This document shows positions 32,309 to 40,022 of a stretch of 64,000 nt of DNA, piece after piece; the first letter of the stretch is position 1, and the number at the start of each line of letters is the position of its first letter. The notes below the pieces were generated by a model, which ran no database searches, had not been told where the DNA came from, and saw nothing but the letters and a program-made list of their open reading frames with translations. This DNA is from Bacteroidaceae bacterium. GTDB lineage: Bacteria > Bacteroidota > Bacteroidia > Bacteroidales > Bacteroidaceae. The stretch lies in contig JAFRTJ010000061.1 of assembly GCA_017427185.1 (NCBI GenBank), positions 1-64,000 of the forward strand. Reading direction: 5' to 3'. Position numbers and translations under genes: made by a program.

Positions 32309-34513
32309 ATGGATTTTCTTATGTTGAAAACTAAACTTGGTTGCTTTTTGTTGTTGGCGGCACATGCTTTATACATGGTTGCAGGCTCCTCAAACGGAGC
32401 CAACGAGGTTTCCCTCACTATAAAGGATTCCAGTTATTCTTTATCCATGAGCAGGACAACTGGATCAGTCACTTATCTTGGGAAAAACGAGAATCTGCTC
32501 ACTGATGGCGGCGAGCCGCTCTTCCGTATCCGTTTCAGGGACGAGGATGGAACTCCCCACATATATACCGCCGCAGATGCCCGTACATGTACGCTTGTCG
32601 AAAGAGGAAAACACCTGACCTTTGCCTATTCTGATTTCCCAGACCGGTTTTTTCAGGTTCAGGTTACGGTAAGGGCTGACAGGAAAGACGGACTTTTCCA
32701 TTTCTCAATGAAGGTGGATACAGACGACCAGATAGAGTGGATGGAGTACCCCAGCGTCTCAGTCAAAGAGACGTCCTCAGAGGACGAGGGAATCCTATGG
32801 CCTTACAACGAAGGAGGCTTCTTCAGCGATGCTTCCAAACATTATTACATTGAGCCAGAGTACCCCAGCCAAGGCAACTACGGCATGTATCCAGGGATGG
32901 TTTTGACTCCTTTCGTCGCTCAGGTGACCCACAAAGGAGGTGTCTATCTTGGCGCACACGACCCTCTACACAACACGCGACAGGTTGATTTCCGCAAGAC
33001 GACAGAAGGGATTCATCTCCAACTGAGGCTTTATCCTGGTACAGAGAAGGGTTCCTACGCTTCTGGCGATGAAACCGTCCTTGGCTGCTTCGAAGGCGAT
33101 TGGTACCATGCCGCAGACATCTATCGCCGCTATTTCGATTCGCATCACAAGGGATTTGTTCGCATAGAGGAAAACAAATTGTTGCCTAAGTGGTATTTCG
33201 AACCTTACGTGGTCCTAACCTATTGTGTCAGAGGGCACCATGATATGGACGAGATGACGCCTAACAAACTTTTCCCCTACGTGAATGCGATGCCTATCAT
33301 TGAAGACTTTACCAGAGAGACGGGAGCTCCCGTAATGGCACTCTTGATGCATTGGGAAGGAACCGCTCCTTGGGCACCTCCTTATGTCTGGCCTCCCTAT
33401 GGCGGAGAAGATGCCCTCAGGGAATTCGTCAACCGCATGCACGGGATTGGAGGAGAAGTGGGAGTCTATTGCAGCGGCATGGGGTGGACTCAAAAGAGCA
33501 ATCTGGTGGCATACGACAAATCCCAAGCCTTCACGGATGGGCATCTCGAGAAGTATATGTGCCTCGCTCCAGATGGAAGTTTACCTCCTTCCAGGATCTG
33601 CACTGGACAAAGAAGCGGGTATGACCTTTGTCCTTCGACAGAATTCACGAGAAACACCCTTGTGGAGGAGATGAAGAAGATCAGATCATCAGGAGTGGCT
33701 TACATCCAGATGATGGACCAAAACCACGGAGGGACGCCCTACATGTGCTACTCCCATGATCACGGCCATCCAGCAGTACCAGGAAGATGGGAAAGCGAAG
33801 CGGCAAACAGGCTATACGAACAGGTTCTCAGGGACAATCCAGGACTGGTGCTTGGATGCGAAAGCGCGGCGGCAGAACCCTTCATCCCCAAACTTCTTTT
33901 CTCAGACAACCGTTGCGGACTCAATTTCAACGGCGGACAGCCTGTGCCCCTCTATCCGTACATCTATCATGAATATGTCACCAACTTCATGGGAAACAAT
34001 GTGTGTGGAGACGCGTTCGTCGACTGTCGGCAGACCCCAGAGATATTCCAGTATCGCTTGGCGTATTCCTTCCTCGCTGGTGATTTCCTGACGGTCGTCA
34101 TCAATGATGAAGGAGTGATTCTATGGGCATGGGGTCAACGCGATTTCTCTCCTGCGTATCGGCCTGACCGCGAAGCGTCACTAACCTTGATAAAGAGGCT
34201 CACCGAATGGAGAAAAGCATGTCCAGAGTATCTTCAGTTTGGACGGACACAACATCCCCTTCCTTTCGCATGTGGGCAATCACAGATTTTCACCAATACG
34301 GGACCAGTCGATGTGCCCGATGTGGTGAGCACGTCCTACAAGCATAAAAACAAGACGATTCATTTCCTGGTGAACTGGCGGAACACAGAGGCGAAGGTAC
34401 GGTCCACAGCTCTCATGGGCAAGAAATATTCTTTCCATCCTGACGGTGAGCGAATCAGTTGTTTGGACGGGAGCATTGTCCTTCCTCCCCTGTCTATTAT
34501 TGCGGTTTACTGA
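32309..34513 (+). CDS. Secreted DUF6259 putative glycoside hydrolase
   Basis: A 734-residue exported protein (signal region MLKTKLGCFLLLAAHALYMV; the start may be the ATG at 32309 or 32321). It matches the DUF6259 family of uncharacterised TIM-barrel proteins: an N-terminal beta-sandwich (~30-300) and a barrel with VLTYCVRGHHDMDEM, MALLMHWEGTAPWAPPYVWP, GGEVGVYCSGMGWT, AYIQMMDQNHGGTPYMCYS and VLGCESAAAEPFIP, followed by a C-terminal beta domain. Acidic residues in MMDQN and GCESAAAEP are candidate catalytic residues by analogy with GH-like barrels. Substrate is unknown. The gene has no operon partner; an inverted-repeat element lies about 100 bp downstream. Confidence 0.75.
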   Translation: MDFLMLKTKLGCFLLLAAHALYMVAGSSNGANEVSLTIKDSSYSLSMSRTTGSVTYLGKNENLLTDGGEPLFRIRFRDEDGTPHIYTAADARTCTLVERGKHLTFAYSDFPDRFFQVQVTVRADRKDGLFHFSMKVDTDDQIEWMEYPSVSVKETSSEDEGILWPYNEGGFFSDASKHYYIEPEYPSQGNYGMYPGMVLTPFVAQVTHKGGVYLGAHDPLHNTRQVDFRKTTEGIHLQLRLYPGTEKGSYASGDETVLGCFEGDWYHAADIYRRYFDSHHKGFVRIEENKLLPKWYFEPYVVLTYCVRGHHDMDEMTPNKLFPYVNAMPIIEDFTRETGAPVMALLMHWEGTAPWAPPYVWPPYGGEDALREFVNRMHGIGGEVGVYCSGMGWTQKSNLVAYDKSQAFTDGHLEKYMCLAPDGSLPPSRICTGQRSGYDLCPSTEFTRNTLVEEMKKIRSSGVAYIQMMDQNHGGTPYMCYSHDHGHPAVPGRWESEAANRLYEQVLRDNPGLVLGCESAAAEPFIPKLLFSDNRCGLNFNGGQPVPLYPYIYHEYVTNFMGNNVCGDAFVDCRQTPEIFQYRLAYSFLAGDFLTVVINDEGVILWAWGQRDFSPAYRPDREASLTLIKRLTEWRKACPEYLQFGRTQHPLPFACGQSQIFTNTGPVDVPDVVSTSYKHKNKTIHFLVNWRNTEAKVRSTALMGKKYSFHPDGERISCLDGSIVLPPLSIIAVY

Positions 34514-34610
34514 AACTTGCCTTCCCCCAAGATTCTTTCTTGCTGGAGATTGGCTCTATAACAGAAGCACTATGACAAGACACCCCAAAATGACAAAATG
34601 ACATGAAGGG

Positions 34611-34780
34611 CGCACCGGCGCACCAGCGCACCATTTGCATTTTTCCATTTCCGCGCCAAAGAAAGAAGGGTAAACTTTTATATTATATATATTAAATAAT
34701 ATATATAATATAAAAAATATTTAGGTACCTTTTTTCGTAAGTATTCATTTTCGTTTTGGTGCGGTGGTGCGCTGGTGCGG
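34611..34780. repeat. 170-bp inverted-repeat (MITE-like) element
   Basis: The outer arms are GC-rich triple repeats: CGCACCGGCGCACCAGCGCACC (22 bp at 34611-34632, arms given as pattern of three GCGCACC-like words) and its inverse at 34759-34780; they match at 20 of 22 positions when inverted. In the centre (34676-34715) is a perfect 19-bp AT-only inverted repeat separated by AA. The sequence between is A/T- and purine-rich without an open frame. The right end lies against a coding remnant. No clear target-site duplication is seen and no transposase is nearby. Confidence 0.65.
34676..34715. repeat. Perfect 40-bp AT-only palindrome
   Basis: Bases 34676-34694 and 34697-34715 are exact inverse complements, separated only by AA. 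Every base is A or T. It forms the centre of the larger inverted-repeat element and could extrude as a cruciform. Confidence 0.9.
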
Positions 34781-34782
34781 CT

Positions 34783-35106
34783 GATGAGGAGAATAAATCT
34801 GTGCTGTTCCTTCAGGACGACCATCTCTACTATCCTGACGGCTTAGAGCAGACAACGATCAAGGCCTTCCGTGCCTACTTCCCCTTGAGCGCCATTCATG
34901 GTGCTGCCACAGGCAACGGTGACATCAAAGCCTTCGTGCTGAATTTTGGCGACGAGAGTACAGTTGTCGAAATGATAAATGGCGAAATGGTGAATGGCAA
35001 ATCCGATGGATGGTACGACGTGAGCGGCCGCAAACTGAGCCAAAAGCCTCAGCAGCGTGGCATTTATATCTATAATGGACGTAAGGTTCTTGTCAACAAA
35101 AAATAA
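34783..35106 (+). pseudogene. Beheaded 3' remnant of a secreted surface-protein gene
   Basis: The frame gives 107 residues plus stop with no credible start: upstream it runs straight into the inverted-repeat element and meets a TAA at 34738. The peptide (SVLFLQDDHLYYPDGLEQTT, IKAFRAYFPL, GWYDVSGRKLSQKPQQRGIY, IYNGRKVLVN) is the typical carboxy-terminal end of Prevotella/Bacteroides secreted repeat proteins such as BspA-like LRR proteins, finishing with a GIYIxNGRKVL sorting-type strand. The bulk of the gene is missing. Loss by insertion or recombination at the inverted repeat is the simplest explanation, but deletion first and element later would look the same. Confidence 0.7.
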
Positions 35107-35124
35107 AAGCAGGAGGTCACGATA

Positions 35125-35307
35125 ATGAGAAAGACATATATAAGTCCCAGGGCGAAGGTGATGACCCTCTCGATAGGTGTGGTTATCTGCAATACAGGAA
35201 CGGTTACGAACAGCAAAGGCTCAGGCGGCCTTGATGGCTACGGAGGTGGCAGCCACGGTGAGGCCGATGCTCCAGGCGTAGGTAATTGGGACGACTGGGA
35301 GGAATGA
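35125..35307 (+). CDS. Small Gly/Asp-rich peptide of a Prevotella-type family
   Basis: A 60-residue protein begins MRKTYISPRAKVMTLSIGVV, a pattern I associate with small proteins found beside surface-protein genes in Prevotella-like genomes (M-K-Y-x-P-x-x-x-V). It continues with a glycine/serine-rich stretch (GSGGLDGYGGGSHGEADAPG) and an acidic tail NWDDWEE. AGGAGG lies 13 bp before the ATG. It is 18 bp downstream of the surface-protein remnant, so it may be the leftover second gene of that operon. Function unknown. Confidence 0.55.
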   Translation: MRKTYISPRAKVMTLSIGVVICNTGTVTNSKGSGGLDGYGGGSHGEADAPGVGNWDDWEE

Positions 35308-35353
35308 TTAAAGTTTATAGTTTAGAGGTTAAAGGTTAGAGATAAGATGAAAG

Positions 35354-35385
35354 AAGAGGCTGGCTGTTCCGCTGGCCTCTTTTCT
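35354..35385 (+). terminator. Probable terminator of the small-peptide gene
   Basis: AAGAGGC (35354-35360) pairs with GCCTCTT (35375-35381), followed by TTCTTG; the 14-nt loop can form further pairs. It lies 47 bp after the stop codon at 35307. Confidence 0.55.
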
Positions 35386-35411
35386 TGTCCCTGATGGAAG
35401 AGGAAAAGGGG

Positions 35412-35499
35412 CAACACGTTGAAACTGCAGACACAACACGTTGAAACCACGAACACAACACGTTCTTCCTCCCCTTTCGACACGTTGTCTTTTCCGCTC
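35412..35499. repeat. 22-bp-period repeat array 3
   Basis: Four units start at 35412, 35434, 35456 and 35478, exactly 22 bp apart, with first ten bases CAACACGTTG, CAACACGTTG, CAACACGTTC and CGACACGTTG. All four cores point the same way. The 18-mer CAGACACAACACGTTGAA at 35428-35445 also occurs exactly at 16064-16081 in array 2. The array lies between a terminator and the promoter of the next gene; the remaining ~100 bp up to that promoter shows nothing else. Confidence 0.85.
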
Positions 35500-35602
35500 C
35501 TTCGTCCTCCTCGTCTGCGTTTGCATTCTTGCTTGTGCCTCCCCCCCCTCAAAAAAGCACGGAAGCAGCCAAACTGAAAAACTCATTTTTTTACTGTTTT
35601 TT

Positions 35603-35633
35603 TTGGTGAATCTGCAGATTATGAGTACTTTTG
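35603..35633 (+). promoter_or_regulatory. Promoter of the outer-membrane protein gene at 35661
   Basis: TTG at 35603-35605, 20 bp, TACTTTTG at 35626-35633; leader about 24 nt. Confidence 0.75.
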
Positions 35634-35660
35634 TGCCGTTTAAAAAAAGTACAAACAACG

Positions 35661-36119
35661 ATGAAGAAGTTTTTGTTAATGATTGCAGTGGTTTTGCTGG
35701 GTGCATCATCACTGAAGGCTCAGAGCCTGAAGAGTTTCAACTGGGCAGCTGAGGTAGGTGTGGGAACTGAATTGGAGCTGGGTGTTCGTGCACAACACAA
35801 TTTCAACGAGTACTTGGCTTGGGATGTGCTGCACGTGAAGTACGCCTATGACTACAACAAATACAATGATTGGAGCGAGATCAGCTTCACGACCGGTTTG
35901 CGCGGTTTCAGCCCTTCCTTCGGTCCTGACGTGAAGGCTTTTGCAGCCGTTGATCTTGGTTATGGCGGCATGTTCTCAGACTACGTGAGCTGTTTTGCTA
36001 TGGATTTCACGATAGGTCTGCAGATCAAGGAGCATCTCTATTTGGGCTATGGCCTGGGCTTGATGCATCACGAAGGCAACCACAAGGATCACCTCTTCCG
36101 CATCGGTTGGACATTCTGA
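35661..36119 (+). CDS. Small outer-membrane beta-barrel protein
   Basis: The 152-residue protein has a signal peptide (MKKFLLMIAVVLLGASSLKA) and then about eight amphipathic strands (WAAEVGVGTELELGVRAQHN, SEISFTTGLRGF, VKAFAAVDLGYGG, FTIGLQIKEHLYLGYGLGLM) ending in RIGWTF with the terminal phenylalanine typical of outer-membrane barrels recognised by BamA. Size suggests an eight-stranded OmpX/OmpA-like barrel. It precedes the copZ-copA genes by 57 bp on the same strand and may be cotranscribed with them, but nothing in the protein itself points to copper. Confidence 0.75.
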   Translation: MKKFLLMIAVVLLGASSLKAQSLKSFNWAAEVGVGTELELGVRAQHNFNEYLAWDVLHVKYAYDYNKYNDWSEISFTTGLRGFSPSFGPDVKAFAAVDLGYGGMFSDYVSCFAMDFTIGLQIKEHLYLGYGLGLMHHEGNHKDHLFRIGWTF

Positions 36120-36176
36120 TCGCCTGAAAGCGTCTGGTCCATCCTGTAAGACAACCCTTATTCAAAAAGAGAAAGA

Positions 36177-36389
36177 ATGGAGAAAAGAACTTTTTCCGTA
36201 AGCGGCATGAAATGCATGCATTGCAAGGCTAACGTAGAGAATGCTATCTGCGGATTGGAGGGCGTGGCAGGCGCAGAGGCGAACTTGGAAACACGCAGTG
36301 TCACTGTGGAATACGACGCTGCTGCTGTCACTCCCGCCGACATCAAGAAGGCTGTTGACGGGAGTGGCCGCTTTGAACTCACTTTTTAG
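36177..36389 (+). CDS. copZ: Copper chaperone (heavy-metal-associated domain)
   Basis: A complete 70-residue HMA domain with the betaalphabeta-betaalphabeta pattern and the metal loop GMKCMHCKANVE (MxCxxC). Proteins of this kind carry Cu(I) in the cytosol and pass it to P-type ATPases. It lies 33 bp upstream of a CopA-like ATPase gene on the same strand, supporting that pairing. AGAGAAAGA precedes the ATG. The copZ name is by function and context; close homologues can also carry other soft metals. Confidence 0.85.
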   Translation: MEKRTFSVSGMKCMHCKANVENAICGLEGVAGAEANLETRSVTVEYDAAAVTPADIKKAVDGSGRFELTF

Positions 36390-36422
36390 TGACGATTACC
36401 TTCTCCCCACGAAAAACCCTTC

Positions 36423-38363
36423 ATGAAGCAAACGATTCCCGTAGTAGGATTGGCGTGTTCAGCCTGCTCGGCCAACGTGGAGAAGAAACTCTCTTCCCTG
36501 TCTGGCATACATAGTGCCTCAGTATCCCTCGCCAGCCGCACCGCTCTGGTCGATTTCGACCCTGCTGTCATCTCTTTGGAGCAGATGAAGCGGGAGGTGA
36601 ATGACATCGGCTACGATCTGGTCATCGAAAGCGGACGCAGCGCTGAGGAAATCCATCGGCAGGAATTCACTTTGCTCAGGAGGCGCACCCTTCTTTCCTG
36701 GGTGCTGGCTATCCTGGTGATGTGTCTCTCGATGGGATGGATTTCTGTGGGGAGCGTACTTGCAGGCAATGTGATGTCTCTGCTGTTGGCTTTCGTCTGT
36801 ATGTTGCTTTGCGGAAGGAATATCTATGTGTCTGCCTGGCGACAATTGTTCCATCGGACTGCCAACATGGACACGCTGGTGGCACTGAGTACGCTGATAG
36901 CTTTCCTGCTGAGTACCTTCAACACCTTCTTTGGAGATGCCGTATGGGGGAGTCGAGGCATTGGCTGGCATACCTTCTTTGATGCCTCCGTCATGATCAT
37001 TACTTTCGTGCTGACAGGCCGTTTGCTGGAAGAAAAAGCCAAGGACGGCGCAGCAAGCAGCATCCGTCGACTGATGGGCATGCAACCCAAGACGGCGCAT
37101 ATCGTGAATGGTGACAGCGTGGAAGAGGTGCCTCTTTCCACCATCGAGAAGGGTGATTTGCTGGAAGTTCGTGCAGGCGAGAAGATTCCTGTGGACGGTG
37201 AAGTCGTCTGGGCCACCAGTTTCATGACAGAGGATGCTGCCTACGTGGATGAATCGATGGTGTCAGGTGAGCCTATCCCTGCAGAAAAGAAGGTTGGAGA
37301 CAATGTCTTGGCAGGCACCATCCCCAGCCAGGGCCGTTTGCGCATGCGAGCTCGTCAGATAGGCGAGGAGACAGCTTTAGCTCACATCATCCGCATGGTG
37401 CAGGAAGCGCAAGGGTCGAAAGCCCCCGTTCAGCGGATTGTGGACCGTGCTGCCTTGGTGTTTGTCCCTGTGGTGGCTGCCATCTCTCTCGTCACTTTCC
37501 TGGTATGGTGGATTCTTGGAGGGAATTCCATGCTTCCGCAGGCGATCATGTCTGCTGTGGCTGTGCTGGTGATAGCCTGTCCCTGTGCGATGGGTTTGGC
37601 TACTCCCACCGCCCTGATGGTGGGAATCGGCAAGGCAGCCGAAAGTCAGATACTCATCAAGGATGCTTCCGCTCTGGAAAACTTGCGCCATGTGGATGCC
37701 ATCGTTATTGACAAGACAGGTACCTTGACCATTCCCAATCAGAACGTCGACTTTACGCGTGCTGACAGTCTCCCTTTAGAGGAACGGGAAACGTTGAAAC
37801 CCAAAGCCAAGGAAGCTGTCGAGGAGCTGCAGCAGGGAGGTATCCAGGTCTACATGATGAGTGGTGACAAGGAAGACGCTGCCCGCTATTGGGCAGAGCA
37901 GGCAGGAATCCTTCATTACCAGAGTCGTGCTCTCCCTGAGGACAAGGAGAAACTGGTGGAACGGCTTCAGCTGGAAGGTCATCGCGTGGCGATGGTAGGT
38001 GATGGAATCAATGACACGCAAGCTCTCGCGCTGGCTGATGTCAGTATGGCTATGGGGCGGGGTACCGACGTGGCGATGGACGTTGCGCAAGTCACCCTGA
38101 TGGGCGATGATCTGCGTAATATCCCTGCCGCAATCCGTTTGAGCAAACGTACAGTCAGGATGATTCGCGAGAACCTCTTTTGGGCTTTCATCTACAATCT
38201 GATCTGCATCCCTCTGGCAGCAGGACTCCCTTATCTGTTCGGTTTCCACTTCCAGATTACTCCCATGTGGGCAAGTGCTCTGATGGCCTTCTCCAGCGTA
38301 AGTGTCGTCCTCAATTCTCTCCGCCTGAAATGGAGCTCATCCAATCAGATTAAGTTTATTTAA
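36423..38363 (+). CDS. CopA-like P1B ATPase with a missing nucleotide-binding domain
   Basis: The 646-residue protein has one N-terminal HMA domain (GLACSACSANVEKKL), eight predicted membrane helices, the actuator motif SGEP, the ion-path CPC in ACPCAMGLATPTALMVG, the phosphorylation motif DKTGTLT (Asp430) and the hinge GDGIND (Asp527). Those two motifs are 97 residues apart, against about 195 in typical CopA. The part lost is the N-domain that binds ATP, including the SEHP motif; sequence passes from TGTLTIPNQNVDFTR almost directly to ADSLPLEERETLKPKAKEAV. The frame is intact and all else looks conserved. Normal Cu(I) export with this protein alone is therefore doubtful. Confidence 0.85.
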   Translation: MKQTIPVVGLACSACSANVEKKLSSLSGIHSASVSLASRTALVDFDPAVISLEQMKREVNDIGYDLVIESGRSAEEIHRQEFTLLRRRTLLSWVLAILVMCLSMGWISVGSVLAGNVMSLLLAFVCMLLCGRNIYVSAWRQLFHRTANMDTLVALSTLIAFLLSTFNTFFGDAVWGSRGIGWHTFFDASVMIITFVLTGRLLEEKAKDGAASSIRRLMGMQPKTAHIVNGDSVEEVPLSTIEKGDLLEVRAGEKIPVDGEVVWATSFMTEDAAYVDESMVSGEPIPAEKKVGDNVLAGTIPSQGRLRMRARQIGEETALAHIIRMVQEAQGSKAPVQRIVDRAALVFVPVVAAISLVTFLVWWILGGNSMLPQAIMSAVAVLVIACPCAMGLATPTALMVGIGKAAESQILIKDASALENLRHVDAIVIDKTGTLTIPNQNVDFTRADSLPLEERETLKPKAKEAVEELQQGGIQVYMMSGDKEDAARYWAEQAGILHYQSRALPEDKEKLVERLQLEGHRVAMVGDGINDTQALALADVSMAMGRGTDVAMDVAQVTLMGDDLRNIPAAIRLSKRTVRMIRENLFWAFIYNLICIPLAAGLPYLFGFHFQITPMWASALMAFSSVSVVLNSLRLKWSSSNQIKFI

Positions 38364-38397
38364 CAACCTTTTCCATCGACTTACTCTTTTTTCCCTC

Positions 38398-38405
38398 TAT
38401 CTTTG
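38398..38405 (+). promoter_or_regulatory. -7 box of the sialidase gene
   Basis: TATCTTTG at 38398-38405. Transcription would begin near 38409, so the ATG at 38409 is too close and the ATG at 38436 is used. No TTG at standard distance. Confidence 0.6.
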
Positions 38406-38435
38406 ACCATGAAAAAATATCATACGTTTACACAC

Positions 38436-40016
38436 ATGAAAAGAATACTGCTCTTATCCTTTATGCTTCTCACCAGCATACTGGGAACCAAGGCTGCTGC
38501 GGATGATGCAGATGGAGCCACGATAGTGAAGATTGCTGTCTCTGTAAAGGGGAAGGCGACTTATCCAACCAACAAACGTTGCGGATACATCACGGCAGAT
38601 TATGGTTCAGGTGCCTCTACCCTTGAAGTGCTAGCCTCCCAAAACGGGAAAACTTTGGAGATGAAACTCCCTTCAGGTTCTGCCGTCAAGTTTCGTGGAG
38701 AGGCATATCACGGGTGGGACTTCGATGGGGTCGCTGTGACGGATGATGGCATAGCAAAGGCATCTTTCACAGCCAATGAAAGAACAGAATACCAGTGTCT
38801 GGCATACACGGATTTTGGGACGCAGTATTACCGCATTCCTGCCATCGCGAGAAATTATCGTGACGAACTGGTAGCGGTGTATGATGTGCGTGAATGCCGC
38901 AACGATGTGGGTTTTGGTGAAGTGGATCAGGCAATGAGATACAGCAAAGACAATGGAAAGACATGGAGCGAGGAGACGATCATTGCAGATGGTGACGCCT
39001 CACTGGGTGGTAACTCTTTTGGTCTTGCTTATGGTGACCCTGCGATAGGACTCGATCGGGAAAGTGGTGCAGGAGTACTGATTACCGTAAGCGGTCAAAC
39101 CATTTATGCCTATGCAACGGCCACCCAGCGTCCTCTGATTGCCATGCAGAAAACCACTGATGGCGGTCACAGCTGGAGCACACCAGTGGATATCACCTCT
39201 CAGTTCTGGGGGAGTAGCGGAAGTATGTTCCAGGATGGTGAACATGATGGGGAAGGCAAGTTCTTCGCCTATGCAGGTTTCTTTGGCAGTGGCAAGATTC
39301 TGCAGAGCCGTATCGTGAAGAAAGGAAAGTATTATCGTCTCTATGCCGCCCTCCTGGTGCGTGGCACAGGATTGCGTGGCGCGTATGTGGTTTATTCTGA
39401 CGATATGGGTGAAACGTGGAATCTGCTGGGCGGCGATGCCACTATCCAAGCCTGCAAGGGTAGCGATGAGCCGAAAGTGGAGGAACTTCCCAATGGAAGT
39501 CTTGTCTTGAGTGGACGCATGCAGGGTGGCAGGTGCTTCAACATCTGGACTTACGACAAGAACAGCACTACCAGTGGATCCTGGGACATCGCTGTGGACA
39601 GTGCTCTGCAACCCAATGGAATCAAGGCAATGGGCAACAGCACGAATGGCGAATTACTTATCGTATGGGCAAACGATGCCAAGACAGGAGTCTCCACTCC
39701 CATTGCCCTTCAATCTGTACCCTTTGGTAACGGGCGATTCAATGTGGGACTTTATTACAAGGTTCTCGATGCGGACAAGAAATATACTCCTGCGGAATTT
39801 GCTTCAGGATGGATCAAATCTTCCCAAGTCAGCACCACAAGCAGTGCCTACAGTACGATGTGTCTGCAGGCAGACAATCGCATTGCATTCTTCTACGAGG
39901 AAGGCCCGTCGATATACGAAATGATTTATGTTCCCTTAGACATCGAGCGACTGACGAACCATGCATATACGACAAAGAAAGTGGGGCAGAGAAAGCTGGT
40001 CCTCCCCAACAGATGA
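38436..40016 (+). CDS. Secreted exo-alpha-sialidase (GH33)
   Basis: From ATG 38436 the protein has 526 residues with signal peptide MKRILLLSFMLLTSILGTKA. A short beta domain (~25-115) precedes the six-bladed GH33 propeller. The RIP motif is YYRIPAIAR (Arg133 of the catalytic arginine triad), Asp boxes are SKDNGKTW, TTDGGHSW and SDDMGETW, with further triad arginines expected in ILQSRIVKKG and LVLSGRMQGG. The enzyme cleaves terminal sialic acid from mucin or other host glycans. It is convergent with, and 6 bp from, a sulfatase gene, which suits mucin degradation. No sialic-acid uptake or catabolic genes are in the window. Confidence 0.93.
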   Translation: MKRILLLSFMLLTSILGTKAAADDADGATIVKIAVSVKGKATYPTNKRCGYITADYGSGASTLEVLASQNGKTLEMKLPSGSAVKFRGEAYHGWDFDGVAVTDDGIAKASFTANERTEYQCLAYTDFGTQYYRIPAIARNYRDELVAVYDVRECRNDVGFGEVDQAMRYSKDNGKTWSEETIIADGDASLGGNSFGLAYGDPAIGLDRESGAGVLITVSGQTIYAYATATQRPLIAMQKTTDGGHSWSTPVDITSQFWGSSGSMFQDGEHDGEGKFFAYAGFFGSGKILQSRIVKKGKYYRLYAALLVRGTGLRGAYVVYSDDMGETWNLLGGDATIQACKGSDEPKVEELPNGSLVLSGRMQGGRCFNIWTYDKNSTTSGSWDIAVDSALQPNGIKAMGNSTNGELLIVWANDAKTGVSTPIALQSVPFGNGRFNVGLYYKVLDADKKYTPAEFASGWIKSSQVSTTSSAYSTMCLQADNRIAFFYEEGPSIYEMIYVPLDIERLTNHAYTTKKVGQRKLVLPNR

Positions 40017-40022
40017 CACGTT

